NCBI GenBank assembly: GCA_045576235.1
Contig: JAZNGA010000030.1
Span: 1-64,000, forward strand
Direction: 5' to 3'
DNA length: 64,000 nucleotides
Origin: SIG437 sp045576235
GTDB taxonomy: Bacteria; Bacillota; Clostridia; UBA1381; UBA9506
In this document: piece after piece, positions 1 through 8,342 of the stretch
Layout of the letters: every line of letters starts with the position of its first letter
Numbering within the stretch: the stretch's first letter is position 1
The notes under the pieces: model-generated
What the model was told of the DNA's origin: nothing
Database searches by the model: none
What the model saw: only the letters and a program-made list of their open reading frames with translations
Translations under genes and position numbers: made by a program

Positions 1-65
1 GAAGGGGTATAACCGCAGCGGTTAACAGGCTGTGGTGAAAGCATTAAAAAGAAACAACTTAATAT

Positions 66-141
66 TCCTCAATAGCTCAGTCGGTAGAGCATGCGGCTGT
101 TAACCGCAGGGTCGTTGGTTCGAGTCCAACTTGGGGAGCCA
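66..141 (+). tRNA. tRNA-Asn (anticodon GTT)
   Basis: Full cloverleaf with acceptor stem TCCTCAA/TTGGGGA, D arm, anticodon GTT inside CTGTTAA, T arm GGTTCGAGTCC and an encoded CCA at 139-141. A terminator follows at once. The last 26 bases of the gene are repeated at 346-371. Confidence 0.95.
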
Positions 142-180
142 AAACAAAAAAGACACGATCTGGTGTCTTTTTTGTTTTGC
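141..180 (+). terminator. Rho-independent terminator after tRNA-Asn
   Basis: A stem of about 16 bp (AAAACAAAAAAGACAC at 141-156 against GTGTCTTTTTTGTTTT at 163-178) whose 3' arm is itself U-rich. It sits directly behind the tRNA CCA end. Confidence 0.8.
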
Positions 181-345
181 TTTTTAAACTGTGCACGAAT
201 AGGCGAGCCTGCGAGCCGCTTGCGGACGCAGGGAATCGAGCAGCGACCGCCGCCGGTGGCGGAAGAAGGGAGCGCGGAGAGTTGTGCCGCGGTCGACAAT
301 TTCGTCAATGGATGTTGACGAAATGTCGGGCACCGCAAACGGGCG

Positions 346-371
346 TGGTTCGAGTCCAACTTGGGGAGCCA
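346..371 (+). repeat. Orphan duplicate of the tRNA-Asn 3' end (possible att scar)
   Basis: These 26 bases are identical to 116-141, covering the T arm, acceptor 3' strand and CCA of tRNA-Asn. There is no 5' half of a tRNA in front of them. The roughly 200 bp between the copies is GC-richer than its surroundings and holds no convincing gene. Such duplications of tRNA 3' ends are made by tyrosine-recombinase integration, so I infer a decayed or excised element. Confidence 0.6.
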
Positions 372-377
372 CCAAGA

Positions 378-417
378 CAGAACGATTCAGATGAAAATCT
401 TGGTCGTTCTGTTTTTT
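378..417 (+). terminator. Rho-independent terminator after the tRNA remnant
   Basis: Stem CAGAACGA (378-385) against TCGTTCTG (404-411), followed by a T run. An alternative inner stem CCAAGA/TCTTGG is also possible. It is a second terminator behind the duplicated tRNA end. Confidence 0.7.
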
Positions 418-522
418 ATTTTTAAAGTTTATAAGATTAACTTTCTTTTAACTTTGCACTTTTATAATAATCTTAAAATCAGGAAAATCTTTTGAACTTG
501 ACCAGGCTCGGAGGTGATAATA

Positions 523-1188
523 GTGAAATTCAGACACGAATACAAGCATCAAATAAACCTTGCAGATATATATGGTCTCAGGACAAGATTGTCTGCAGTC
601 GTAAAACACGATTCAAACTGTGATGCAGACGGAACATATTTTGTCAAGAACTTGTATTTTGATAACTACATGGACAAGGCTCTCCGTGAAAAAATTGACG
701 GAGTGAATAAGCGTGAGAAATTCCGTATCAGGTATTATGGAACGGACACATCCTTTATCCGTTTAGAAAAGAAAAGCAAAATAAATGGTTTGTGTAACAA
801 AGTAACCTGCAAAATTACTGCAGAAGAATGTCAAAAGATTATTGATGGCGATACTCAATTTATGAAAGACAGCGAGCACGAACTGATGCGAGAACTGTAC
901 TCCAAGATGAAATATCAGATTCTTCGCCCGAAGTGCATTGTTGCATACAATCGTGAGTGCTTTGTTTATCCGCCCGGTAATGTCAGGGTAACTCTTGATA
1001 TGAACATCTGCGGCAGTAACAATGTAAAGGAATTCTTAAATCCTGATTTACCTTTCTTGCAAACTTATCACGATGGGGTTTTAGAGGTGAAATGGGATGA
1101 ATACTTACCGCAGATTATCAGGGACTTAGTTCAGGTTAAATCAAGAAGGAGTGCCGCCTTCTCAAAATATGCGGCAATAAGAATATAA
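523..1188 (+). CDS. VTC-domain (polyphosphate polymerase-like) protein
   Basis: A 221-residue protein starting FRHEYKHQI and rich in basic residues, the pattern of VTC domains (PF09359 type). The catalytic domain of yeast Vtc4 makes polyphosphate from ATP inside a tunnel lined by Arg and Lys. Family traits visible here are the N-terminal RHEYK motif, the basic strand KFRIRYYG, LEKKSK, and a late acidic strand (VLEVKWDE). GTG at 523 is preferred over GTG at 514 because GGAGGTGA at 510-517 overlaps the earlier codon and is well spaced for the later one. It is the first gene of a cluster with DUF4956, CotH and a two-component system. Polymerase activity is inferred from the family; a tunnel-fold regulator is the alternative. 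Confidence 0.85.
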   Translation: MKFRHEYKHQINLADIYGLRTRLSAVVKHDSNCDADGTYFVKNLYFDNYMDKALREKIDGVNKREKFRIRYYGTDTSFIRLEKKSKINGLCNKVTCKITAEECQKIIDGDTQFMKDSEHELMRELYSKMKYQILRPKCIVAYNRECFVYPPGNVRVTLDMNICGSNNVKEFLNPDLPFLQTYHDGVLEVKWDEYLPQIIRDLVQVKSRRSAAFSKYAAIRI

Positions 1189-1214
1189 ATGAATTTTTGA
1201 AAGGATGAAATTTT

Positions 1215-1886
1215 ATGACTTTTTCAGATGTATTTAAATCAAGTTTTTTGAGTAATCTCAATTCTTTTTCAACACTTGATGTACTTTTAGACCTTGGGCT
1301 TGCCTTTGTAATAGGACTTTTTATCTTTTTAATTTACAAAAAGACCTATCAGGGCGTGATGTATTCCGATTCATTCGGTGTATCTCTCATTGCAATGTCA
1401 ATGATTACAAGCCTTGTAATTATCGCAGTAACATCAAATGTTGTATTGTCACTCGGTATGGTCGGTGCTCTTTCTATCGTTCGTTTCAGAACAGCAATTA
1501 AAGAGCCTATGGATATAGCTTTTATGTTTTGGGCAATCGCAGTAGGTATCGTTCTCGGTGCAGGACTTCTTCCTCTTGCAATTATCGGTTCTGTAATTAT
1601 CGGTATCATTATTGTTGTTTTCTCAACAAGAAAAATTGGCGATACTCCGTATATCCTCGTTGTAAGCTGCGAAAACGAAGAAACTGAAAATGCAGCATAC
1701 GAGCTTATTAAAGAAGATGCTAAAAAGAGCCTTTTAAAATCAAAATCAGTAAACAAATTAGGCATTGAACTTACTTATGAAGTACGAATCAAAGACGATA
1801 ACACAGGCTTTGTAAATAAGATCTCTGCAGTTGATGGTGTAACAAATGCGGTTTTAGTTTCCTATAACGGCGAGTATATGTCGTAA
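1215..1886 (+). CDS. DUF4956 family membrane protein
   Basis: A 223-residue protein with three to four membrane segments in its first 140 residues and a soluble C-terminal domain. The conserved patch LGMVGALSIVRFRTAIKEP is characteristic of DUF4956. It follows the VTC gene by 26 bp with its own Shine-Dalgarno (AAAGGAT). DUF4956 proteins commonly sit beside VTC-domain and CotH genes in Firmicutes, so a role as membrane partner of the VTC protein is likely, but its biochemistry is not established. Confidence 0.85.
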   Translation: MTFSDVFKSSFLSNLNSFSTLDVLLDLGLAFVIGLFIFLIYKKTYQGVMYSDSFGVSLIAMSMITSLVIIAVTSNVVLSLGMVGALSIVRFRTAIKEPMDIAFMFWAIAVGIVLGAGLLPLAIIGSVIIGIIIVVFSTRKIGDTPYILVVSCENEETENAAYELIKEDAKKSLLKSKSVNKLGIELTYEVRIKDDNTGFVNKISAVDGVTNAVLVSYNGEYMS

Positions 1887-1904
1887 TCAGAAAGGAGACT
1901 TCAA

Positions 1905-2471
1905 ATGCTAAAAAAAATAATTCCAATAGCTATTGCGCTATGTCTGATATTCAGCATCAGTGTAATGGCAGAAAATACAAGTGCGGTAACTGATGGCACT
2001 GCTTCAGGAGCATCACAGCAGATGCCGCAAGGTGAACATCCGCAAGGTGGACGCGGTAATATGGGCATGCATCCAAGCGGAGATATGCAAGGCAGAACAC
2101 CTCCAAATATGCCGAATGGTGAAATGCCACAAGGTGAATTCACACCGCCTCAGAATGCTGTGAAAGCTAACGGAACGGAAGCAACTGAACCGAATGCAGA
2201 TGCAGGCATAACCGAAGAAAATCAGCAAACACAGGAAAACGGTGAAGAATCAAATCAGACACAAGGCGGAAACCAGCAGTTTGGCGGTCAGGTGCCCGGC
2301 GGTATGGGTGGATTCCCCGGTAATATGCAAAACTTTAACGGACAAACTCAGGAAGAACAGCCGAAAGGCTTTTTAGGATTTGCTAAAACATATTCCACTC
2401 CAATAACTTCCGTTGTTCTTTTAGGATTTGCATTTATTTTTGTCATTTTCTACAGAAGAAAGAACTATTGA
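1905..2471 (+). CDS. Secreted low-complexity protein with C-terminal membrane anchor
   Basis: 188 residues. Residues 1-22 form a signal peptide (MLKKIIPIAIALCLIFSISV, then MA). The mature part is rich in Met, Gln, Gly, Pro and Asn, with repeated short motifs such as MPQGE, HPQGG and PNMPNGE. Near the C-terminus a hydrophobic stretch (SVVLLGFAFIFVIFY) ends in RRKNY, suggesting a surface anchor. I do not recognise a domain. The downstream CotH protein carries insertions of the same composition, so the two may be partners or substrate and enzyme. Confidence 0.75.
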   Translation: MLKKIIPIAIALCLIFSISVMAENTSAVTDGTASGASQQMPQGEHPQGGRGNMGMHPSGDMQGRTPPNMPNGEMPQGEFTPPQNAVKANGTEATEPNADAGITEENQQTQENGEESNQTQGGNQQFGGQVPGGMGGFPGNMQNFNGQTQEEQPKGFLGFAKTYSTPITSVVLLGFAFIFVIFYRRKNY

Positions 2472-2512
2472 TGTGAAGTTACATCAAAATCTTGAAGAAA
2501 AGGAGGATGGAT

Positions 2513-4195
2513 ATGCTATCGAGTAAACATATATCTAAAATAACAATAGCGCTTATATCTGCTACATTAATCTTGTGTGTTCTTGCCATGACCTTTTATG
2601 ATAAGCTGCTGCCTGTTGTGAATACTTCGGGTTACAGTATGGAATATCAGGACAAACTCTTTGATACAAGCGAGGTTATTGATATTGACATCGTTATGGA
2701 CGATGCAAAATGGAATGAAATGCTTCAAAACGCACAGCAGGAACGGTATTATGAATGTGATGTTATCATAAACGGCACTACATTTAAGCAAGTCGGTATC
2801 AGACCGAAAGGCAACACAAGCCTTTCATCCATTGCGAATGATCCGAATAATAACAGGTACAGCTTCAAACTTGAATTTGACCAATTTGTAGATGGACAGA
2901 CCTGCTTTGGACTTGATAAATTGGTGCTGAACAACAGCTATGCAGATGCCACCAATATGAAAGAAGCAATCATTTATGATATGTTTCAGTATTTGGATGC
3001 AGATGCTTCTCTTTACAACTATGCAAAGATTTCTGTAAATGATGAATATTGGGGCGTGTATCTTGCTTTAGAGGCTGTTGAAGATAGTTTTATGCTGCGT
3101 AACTATGGTATGGAAAAGGGATATTTATATAAGCCTGACAGTATGAATTTTGGCGGAGGCGGCAATAAGAAACAGGAAGGCAACAACAATTTCCCGACAC
3201 CGCCCGAAGGCAGATTTGAAATGCCGGAAAACTTCGAAAATTTCGGTCAGGGTATGCCTGCACCTCCAAACTTTGAAAGAAACAACCAAGACCAAAACGG
3301 TGAAAATCAGAATACTCAAGGAGAACGCAGAGCATTTAACCGGGAAGACTTTGGCGGTGGTGAACGAGGCGGACGTGGTGGCTTTGGCGGTATGGGTGGC
3401 GGAAGTAATCTTAACTATACCGATGATAATTTAGACAGTTATCAGACAATATGGAACAGCGAGGTTAATGACAGCACGAAAGCCGACCATGAAAGAGTTG
3501 TCAAAGCATTAAAGAATGTTCACGGACAAACAGATATTGAAAAATATATAGATGTAGAGCAAGTGCTTAAATATATGGCAGTGCATAATTTCTCTGTTAA
3601 TGATGATAGTTTAAGCGGTTCTATGGCGCATAATTATTATCTGTATGAAGCAAACGGAAGGATAAGCATTTTGCCGTGGGATTATAACCTTTCTCTCGGC
3701 GGAATGCATGGCGGTGATGGGGCAAGTGTAATCAATGAACCTATTGATGAGCTGTGGCGAGGAACAAAGCTTTTTGATTTCGTTTTGCAGAATGAAGAAT
3801 ACAAGGCTCGTTATCATGAATATTATGAAAAACTTGTAAATGAATACCTGTATGGCGGTAAATTTGAGGAAACCTACAACAGAATCAGAACACAAATTGA
3901 TTCACTTGTAGAAACCGATCCAAACAGTATGTACACCTATGAGGAATATTTGAAGGGTGTTGAAGTTTTGTATGATGCGATTATGCTTCGAGCAGAAAGC
4001 ATCCAAGGTCAGCTCGCAGGAACTATCCCATCAACATCGGAAGCTCAAAGTGCTGACTCATCAAAGCTTGTTGATGCATCACATCTTAATCTTTCTGATT
4101 TAGGTCAATTTATGATGGGTGGTGGCTTTGGCGGAAACAGAGGCGGCATGCGTCAAATGCCCGAAAGAAATAATCAAAATGCTTCAAAAGAATGA
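2513..4195 (+). CDS. CotH kinase family protein
   Basis: 560 residues with an N-terminal membrane segment (about 8-28), then a CotH-like core: the segment DIDIVMDDAKWNEM, GIRPKGNTS, the strand YSFKLEFDQF, and later the patch ILPWDYNLSLGG where the kinase metal-binding Asp lies. CotH proteins are atypical kinases that phosphorylate spore coat or surface proteins. A Gly/Asn/Gln-rich insert (about residues 205-310) and a Gly/Met-rich tail resemble the preceding low-complexity protein. ATG at 2513 is chosen because AAAAGGAGG ends 6 nt before it. Expected to act on the outer face of the membrane. Confidence 0.85.
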   Translation: MLSSKHISKITIALISATLILCVLAMTFYDKLLPVVNTSGYSMEYQDKLFDTSEVIDIDIVMDDAKWNEMLQNAQQERYYECDVIINGTTFKQVGIRPKGNTSLSSIANDPNNNRYSFKLEFDQFVDGQTCFGLDKLVLNNSYADATNMKEAIIYDMFQYLDADASLYNYAKISVNDEYWGVYLALEAVEDSFMLRNYGMEKGYLYKPDSMNFGGGGNKKQEGNNNFPTPPEGRFEMPENFENFGQGMPAPPNFERNNQDQNGENQNTQGERRAFNREDFGGGERGGRGGFGGMGGGSNLNYTDDNLDSYQTIWNSEVNDSTKADHERVVKALKNVHGQTDIEKYIDVEQVLKYMAVHNFSVNDDSLSGSMAHNYYLYEANGRISILPWDYNLSLGGMHGGDGASVINEPIDELWRGTKLFDFVLQNEEYKARYHEYYEKLVNEYLYGGKFEETYNRIRTQIDSLVETDPNSMYTYEEYLKGVEVLYDAIMLRAESIQGQLAGTIPSTSEAQSADSSKLVDASHLNLSDLGQFMMGGGFGGNRGGMRQMPERNNQNASKE

Positions 4196-4200
4196 CATAC

Positions 4201-4226
4201 AAGGTGTGGCACAGCTGTCACACCTT
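4201..4226. promoter_or_regulatory. Inverted repeat overlapping the response regulator promoter
   Basis: AAGGTGTG (4201-4208) and CACACCTT (4219-4226) form an 8-bp inverted repeat around a central ACAGCTGT palindrome. Its right arm touches the -35 box at 4225. With no T run behind it, an operator is more likely than a terminator, though it could end the CotH transcript. Confidence 0.5.
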
Positions 4227-4253
4227 GAACTTTCTGCAGAAATATGTTATAGT
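4225..4253 (+). promoter_or_regulatory. Promoter of the two-component system
   Basis: TTGAAC at 4225-4230, a 17-nt spacer, then TATAGT at 4248-4253. It lies 24 nt upstream of the response regulator start, so the two-component genes can be transcribed apart from the CotH operon. Confidence 0.7.
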
Positions 4254-4277
4254 AAATGTAACAAAAGAGGTGATTTT

Positions 4278-4949
4278 GTGCGACTTTTGGTTGTTGAAGA
4301 TGAAAAGCATCTTAATAAAACTTTAACGGAAAGATTGACAAAAATCGGTTATACAGTTGACAGTTGTTTTGATGGTAAGGATGCTTTATACTATATAGAA
4401 AACACACAGTATGACGGCATTATACTGGATGTTATGATGCCTAAAATTAACGGCTTTGATCTTCTTCGCATTATGCGTGATAAGAAAATTCTCACTCCCG
4501 TTTTAATGCTTACAGCGAAGGATTCGGACGAGGACATAATAAACGGACTTGATACCGGAGTAAATGACTATCTTACAAAACCATTTTCCTTTGATATACT
4601 CTGTGCAAGAATCAGGGCAATGCTCCGTGTTAAAGAAAATGTTACGGGTGCTGTACTTGAAATTGCAGATTTGAGTGTTGATACTGTGGCAAGAGTTGTA
4701 AAGCGTGGGGGTACGGTAATTGAGCTTTCATCAAAAGAATACTCTGTTTTGGAATATCTTATGCGGAATAAAGGAATTATCGTTTCAAAGGAAAAGATTG
4801 AAGAAAATATTTGGAACTATGAATATGAAGGCTCAAGTGATGTAATAAAGGTATATATTCATCACTTAAGAAAAAAGATAGACGATAACTTTGAGAAAAA
4901 ACTCCTTCATACTATCAAGAATGTGGGCTATGTCATAAAGGAAGATTGA
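4278..4949 (+). CDS. OmpR/PhoB-family response regulator
   Basis: 223 residues. Residues 1-112 are a receiver domain with the acidic pair in VVEDE, phospho-acceptor Asp51 in ILDVMMP, the Thr in MLTAKD and Lys in YLTKPF. Residues 125-223 are a winged-helix DNA-binding domain with LSSKEYSVLEYLMRN, VIKVYIHHLRKKID and a terminal GVGY-like hairpin (NVGYVI). The GTG at 4278 follows AGAGGTGAT and begins RLLVVEDE as the family does; a longer reading frame running back into CotH is not credible. It ends 1 nt before the histidine kinase start. Its targets probably include the envelope genes just upstream. Confidence 0.93.
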   Translation: MRLLVVEDEKHLNKTLTERLTKIGYTVDSCFDGKDALYYIENTQYDGIILDVMMPKINGFDLLRIMRDKKILTPVLMLTAKDSDEDIINGLDTGVNDYLTKPFSFDILCARIRAMLRVKENVTGAVLEIADLSVDTVARVVKRGGTVIELSSKEYSVLEYLMRNKGIIVSKEKIEENIWNYEYEGSSDVIKVYIHHLRKKIDDNFEKKLLHTIKNVGYVIKED

Positions 4950-4950
4950 T

Positions 4951-6300
4951 ATGAGAAAAATTACCTCTATAAAAACACGAATAACAATATGGTACACAAC
5001 ACTAATGTTTGTTTTAATTGTTGTTGTGCTGTCGCTTGTCGGCGGCCTTTCTTATCAGCTTTCAATAGATAGTGTAGAAAAGGATGTAATATTGCAGGTT
5101 ACTCAGGTAACTGAAAAGCTTTCCAAAAGACAGCCCGATGTGTTTGAATTGGTTGACAGCAAAGAAGAATTCAAGAATGTTTCCATATACGAAGCAAGCG
5201 GAAAATACATTGTAGGTCAATATATTTACGATGTTGTAAATATTCCGTTTGAAGAGGGCGTTCCTCGCAGAGAAAGTGTTGATGGAAAAGAATATATTGT
5301 TTATGACACAAGAACCCCTTCTCCTCCCGGTATGCGTGGCGGATTTTGGATAAGGGGCGTTGAATCGGTTAATTCCACAATGCTTTTGGGTGGGTCTGCT
5401 GTTTTAATTATGCTGATTTTAGTTCCGCTTATCTTACTCTTGACGGCACTTGGCGGATATTATATTACAAAACGAACTTTCAGACCTGTAAATAATATTG
5501 TAAAAACGGCAAATGACATTTCACATCAAAAAGATATTACACGAAGAATTGAAATTGCTCCGGATAGCAAGGAAGACGAGCTTCATCATCTTTCTGTTAC
5601 ACTTAACAAGATGCTTGATAGAATTGAGAATCTTATTATTCAGGAAAAGCAATTCACATCGGATGCTTCTCACGAACTAAGAACACCGATTAGTGTTATT
5701 CTTGCACAGGGTGAATATCTTTTGGACATTGCAAAGGATGAAAAAGAAAAGGAACTGGCACAAACTATCGTTGACAAATCAAAGCAGGTTTCAAAGCTTA
5801 TATCAAGACTTTTGCTCCTTGCAAGGATAGACCAAAACAGACAGAAGTTCAATAAGGAAAAGGTTGACCTTGGTGTAATTATTGATGTTGCGATTGACGG
5901 TATGAAGGAACTTGCAGCACAGAAAAAGATATTACTTTTCGCAAATGTTCCCGATGGAACTATTGTGGATGCAGATGAATCCTTGCTCCTTTCTGCAATT
6001 ACAAATCTTATCAGCAACGGAATTAAGTATGTGAATAAATCAGGTCATGTTGCCGTTTCAGCTTCAAGAATTGGTGACCGAACTGAAATAATTGTTGCAG
6101 ATAACGGTGTCGGAATATCCGAAGAACACATTGATAAAATGTGGACACGCTTTTATCGTGTTGATGATGTCCGCAATGACGAATACTTAAGCAGCGGATT
6201 GGGTCTTTCAATGGTAAAAAGTATAATCGAACTCCACGGCGGAAGTATTACTGTAAAAAGCGAAAGAGGAATAGGAACAGAATTTAGAATTATTTTATAA
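4951..6300 (+). CDS. Sensor histidine kinase
   Basis: 449 residues. One membrane helix near residues 13-35, an extracytoplasmic sensor of about 110 residues, and a second helix near 147-172. A HAMP linker follows, then HisKA with phospho-accepting His241 in ASHELRTP, and an HATPase domain with N (TNLISNGIKY), G1 (DNGVGI) and G2 (SSGLGLSMV) boxes. It is the cognate partner of the preceding response regulator, which it follows by 1 nt. The sensor has no domain I can name; linkage to CotH and VTC suggests envelope or surface stress. Confidence 0.93.
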   Translation: MRKITSIKTRITIWYTTLMFVLIVVVLSLVGGLSYQLSIDSVEKDVILQVTQVTEKLSKRQPDVFELVDSKEEFKNVSIYEASGKYIVGQYIYDVVNIPFEEGVPRRESVDGKEYIVYDTRTPSPPGMRGGFWIRGVESVNSTMLLGGSAVLIMLILVPLILLLTALGGYYITKRTFRPVNNIVKTANDISHQKDITRRIEIAPDSKEDELHHLSVTLNKMLDRIENLIIQEKQFTSDASHELRTPISVILAQGEYLLDIAKDEKEKELAQTIVDKSKQVSKLISRLLLLARIDQNRQKFNKEKVDLGVIIDVAIDGMKELAAQKKILLFANVPDGTIVDADESLLLSAITNLISNGIKYVNKSGHVAVSASRIGDRTEIIVADNGVGISEEHIDKMWTRFYRVDDVRNDEYLSSGLGLSMVKSIIELHGGSITVKSERGIGTEFRIIL

Positions 6301-6365
6301 GAGACATCCAAACCGTTCGGCTTTTTCATCGATATAAATATCTCTATGGTTCTGCTTTACCGTAG

Positions 6366-6415
6366 AAACCGAATGATTTAGATGACTCGTCTAAGTTATT
6401 CGGTTTTTTATTTTG
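6366..6415 (+). terminator. Terminator of the two-component operon
   Basis: AAACCGAAT (6366-6374) pairs with ATTCGGTTT (6398-6406), followed by a T-rich run ending TTTTATTTTG. A second, weaker inverted repeat lies inside the loop. Confidence 0.8.
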
Positions 6416-6464
6416 TAGTTTGTATTGTATAAAGAAAATTCAAACTATAATTTTTTGTTTAATA

Positions 6465-6493
6465 TTGAATTTTGTCAAAATGTATAGTATAAT
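6465..6493 (+). promoter_or_regulatory. Promoter of the SPFH/zinc-ribbon gene
   Basis: TTGAAT at 6465-6470, a 17-nt spacer and a perfect TATAAT at 6488-6493, with the gene's ATG at 6536. Confidence 0.75.
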
Positions 6494-6535
6494 TAATACA
6501 TATCATAAATTGTGTAAGTATGTAGGGGGATCACT

Positions 6536-7837
6536 ATGGCAATTGTTGACGTAATAAAGTATGATGGCAATCCTGATGTGTTTGCTTGGAAATATCCCAA
6601 TAGTGAATTAGGAACATGGACTCAGTTGATTGTAAATGAATCACAGGAAGCTATTTTACTTAAGGGCGGGCAGATTTGCGATATTTTTGGTGCAGGAAGA
6701 CACACTTTAGATACTGCCAACATACCAATTCTAAATAAATTGATAAATCTTCCATTCGGTGGTCGTTCGCCGTTCAGTGCCGAAGTATGGTATATAAACA
6801 AAGTTTTTTCTCTTGATGTAAAATGGGGCACTTCTACACCGATCCAATTACAAGATCCTAAATACAAGGTTTTTGTGCCTGTGAGAGCTTTTGGTCAGTT
6901 TGGTATTCAGATAGAAGACTCCTACAAGTTTTTATTAAAACTTGTAGGAACTCTTGCACAGTTTGACAAAAATTCTATTTTGAAATTCTTTAGAGGCGTA
7001 TATCTTACAAAAGCAAAGGATGTTATATCTTCTTATTTGGTTCATAAAAATATCAGCGTGTTGGAAATCAATGCATATCTTGATGAAATGTCCACATATT
7101 TGCGGGAAAAGATTTCACCAACATTTGAACAATACGGAATAAAATTGGTTTCTTTCTTTGTTAATGATATAAATGTTCCTGAAGATGACAAGGCAGTTGT
7201 TCAACTTAAGAATGCACTTGCAAAAAGGGCAGAAATGGATATTGTTGGATATAGTTATCAGCAGGAACGCTCATTTGATACTTTGGAAGGTGCTGCTACA
7301 AATCCTAATTCAATGCAAGGAGGATTAATGGGAGCCGGAATAGGTTTAGGAATGGGTGTCGGCGTAGGTGGCGTCGTTGGTCAGCAGTTTGGTGGATTGA
7401 CACAGAATTTGAATACAAATGACACTAAGGAATGTCCAAAATGTAAAGCAAGAATCGGAGTAAATGAAAAATTTTGTAATCATTGTGGTTTTGATACTAC
7501 ATCAGAGCCGTCAAATGATGAGTCAACAAGTAAAACAATAAAATGTTCGTCTTGTAATGCAGACATAACAGAAGATACAAAATTCTGTCCCGAGTGCGGA
7601 AATAAATATAACCCCTGCAGTAATTGTAAGGCGGATATACCGGACGGAGCTGCAGATTGTCCTGTGTGTGGAACCAAGGGTCCCTCTCTTTGCCCGGGTT
7701 GTGGAAAAATGTTGAGTGGAAACAGCAAATTCTGTCCCGAATGTGGGTATTCTTTAGTTAAAGAATGTAAAAACTGTGGAAACAAAATAGAAGGAGACGA
7801 GAAATTCTGTCCTGAGTGTGGAACAAAAATAGAATAG
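6536..7837 (+). CDS. SPFH-domain protein with five C-terminal zinc ribbons
   Basis: 433 residues. The first 240 resemble the SPFH/virion-core-like YdjI group: FAWKYPNSELGTWTQLIV at the N-terminus and AKRAEMDIVGYSYQQER at the end. A glycine-rich hydrophobic segment (about 260-285) follows. Then come five zinc ribbons of CxxC-N(10)-CxxC form at about 25-residue spacing, most ending in FCPECG. In Bacillus the related protein sits in the pspA/ydjGHI operon and assembles at the membrane in the envelope-stress response; a scaffold role is inferred here. Good RBS (GGGGGATC) and promoter upstream. Confidence 0.85.
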   Translation: MAIVDVIKYDGNPDVFAWKYPNSELGTWTQLIVNESQEAILLKGGQICDIFGAGRHTLDTANIPILNKLINLPFGGRSPFSAEVWYINKVFSLDVKWGTSTPIQLQDPKYKVFVPVRAFGQFGIQIEDSYKFLLKLVGTLAQFDKNSILKFFRGVYLTKAKDVISSYLVHKNISVLEINAYLDEMSTYLREKISPTFEQYGIKLVSFFVNDINVPEDDKAVVQLKNALAKRAEMDIVGYSYQQERSFDTLEGAATNPNSMQGGLMGAGIGLGMGVGVGGVVGQQFGGLTQNLNTNDTKECPKCKARIGVNEKFCNHCGFDTTSEPSNDESTSKTIKCSSCNADITEDTKFCPECGNKYNPCSNCKADIPDGAADCPVCGTKGPSLCPGCGKMLSGNSKFCPECGYSLVKECKNCGNKIEGDEKFCPECGTKIE

Positions 7838-7850
7838 AGGAGACACGGAT

Positions 7851-8303
7851 ATGTTGAAAAACTCAAAAACAATTTTTTTGATTAGTGGTGCAGCTTCGAT
7901 AGTTGCAACAATATTATTTTACTTACTAATATTTGATAACATTTTTACAGTTTCAATGAGATGGGTTTCCCTTATGTTTTTAATTATTGCAGAATGTATT
8001 GGAACCGTAAAAGCACTTAGTATAAAAAAGTCGATATTTGGAGTTGCAAATATTGCAATCAGCTTGTTTCATTCACTTGTAGTGCTATTACTGTCAATTG
8101 TATTCGTAAATGCTTTCCCGTTTTCCGTTAAAGCATATATCTTGTGGAATTTGCTTTCATTAGGAATTATGGTTGTGGTTGATGTAATCATAATCTATTT
8201 TGGCGGATATGTGGAATCAAAGAATAACAAATCGCCTGAAAGCCGGGCTGTTTCAGATGGCTTAGACACGAAAGAAAAAAGCGCTAAAAGAGGAAAGTAT
8301 TAA
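7851..8303 (+). CDS. Small multi-pass membrane protein
   Basis: 150 residues with four hydrophobic segments (about 8-30, 40-55, 65-90 and 98-122) and a charged cytoplasmic tail. No recognised domain. It starts 13 nt after the SPFH gene with GAGGAGA as RBS, so the two are probably co-transcribed and it may be a membrane partner of the SPFH/zinc-ribbon protein. Confidence 0.75.
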   Translation: MLKNSKTIFLISGAASIVATILFYLLIFDNIFTVSMRWVSLMFLIIAECIGTVKALSIKKSIFGVANIAISLFHSLVVLLLSIVFVNAFPFSVKAYILWNLLSLGIMVVVDVIIIYFGGYVESKNNKSPESRAVSDGLDTKEKSAKRGKY

Positions 8304-8342
8304 AAAACGATAAGAATGGTAATAAGTGCAGGAGGTAAAGAT

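Noticed and set aside
177..425. Reading frames across the tRNA-Asn remnant
   Set aside because: They run through the tRNA 3' copy and both terminators, have no RBS and encode no recognisable protein.
3150..3434. Alternative frame inside cotH
   Set aside because: Shadow of the Gly/Asn-rich insert; no RBS and no domain.
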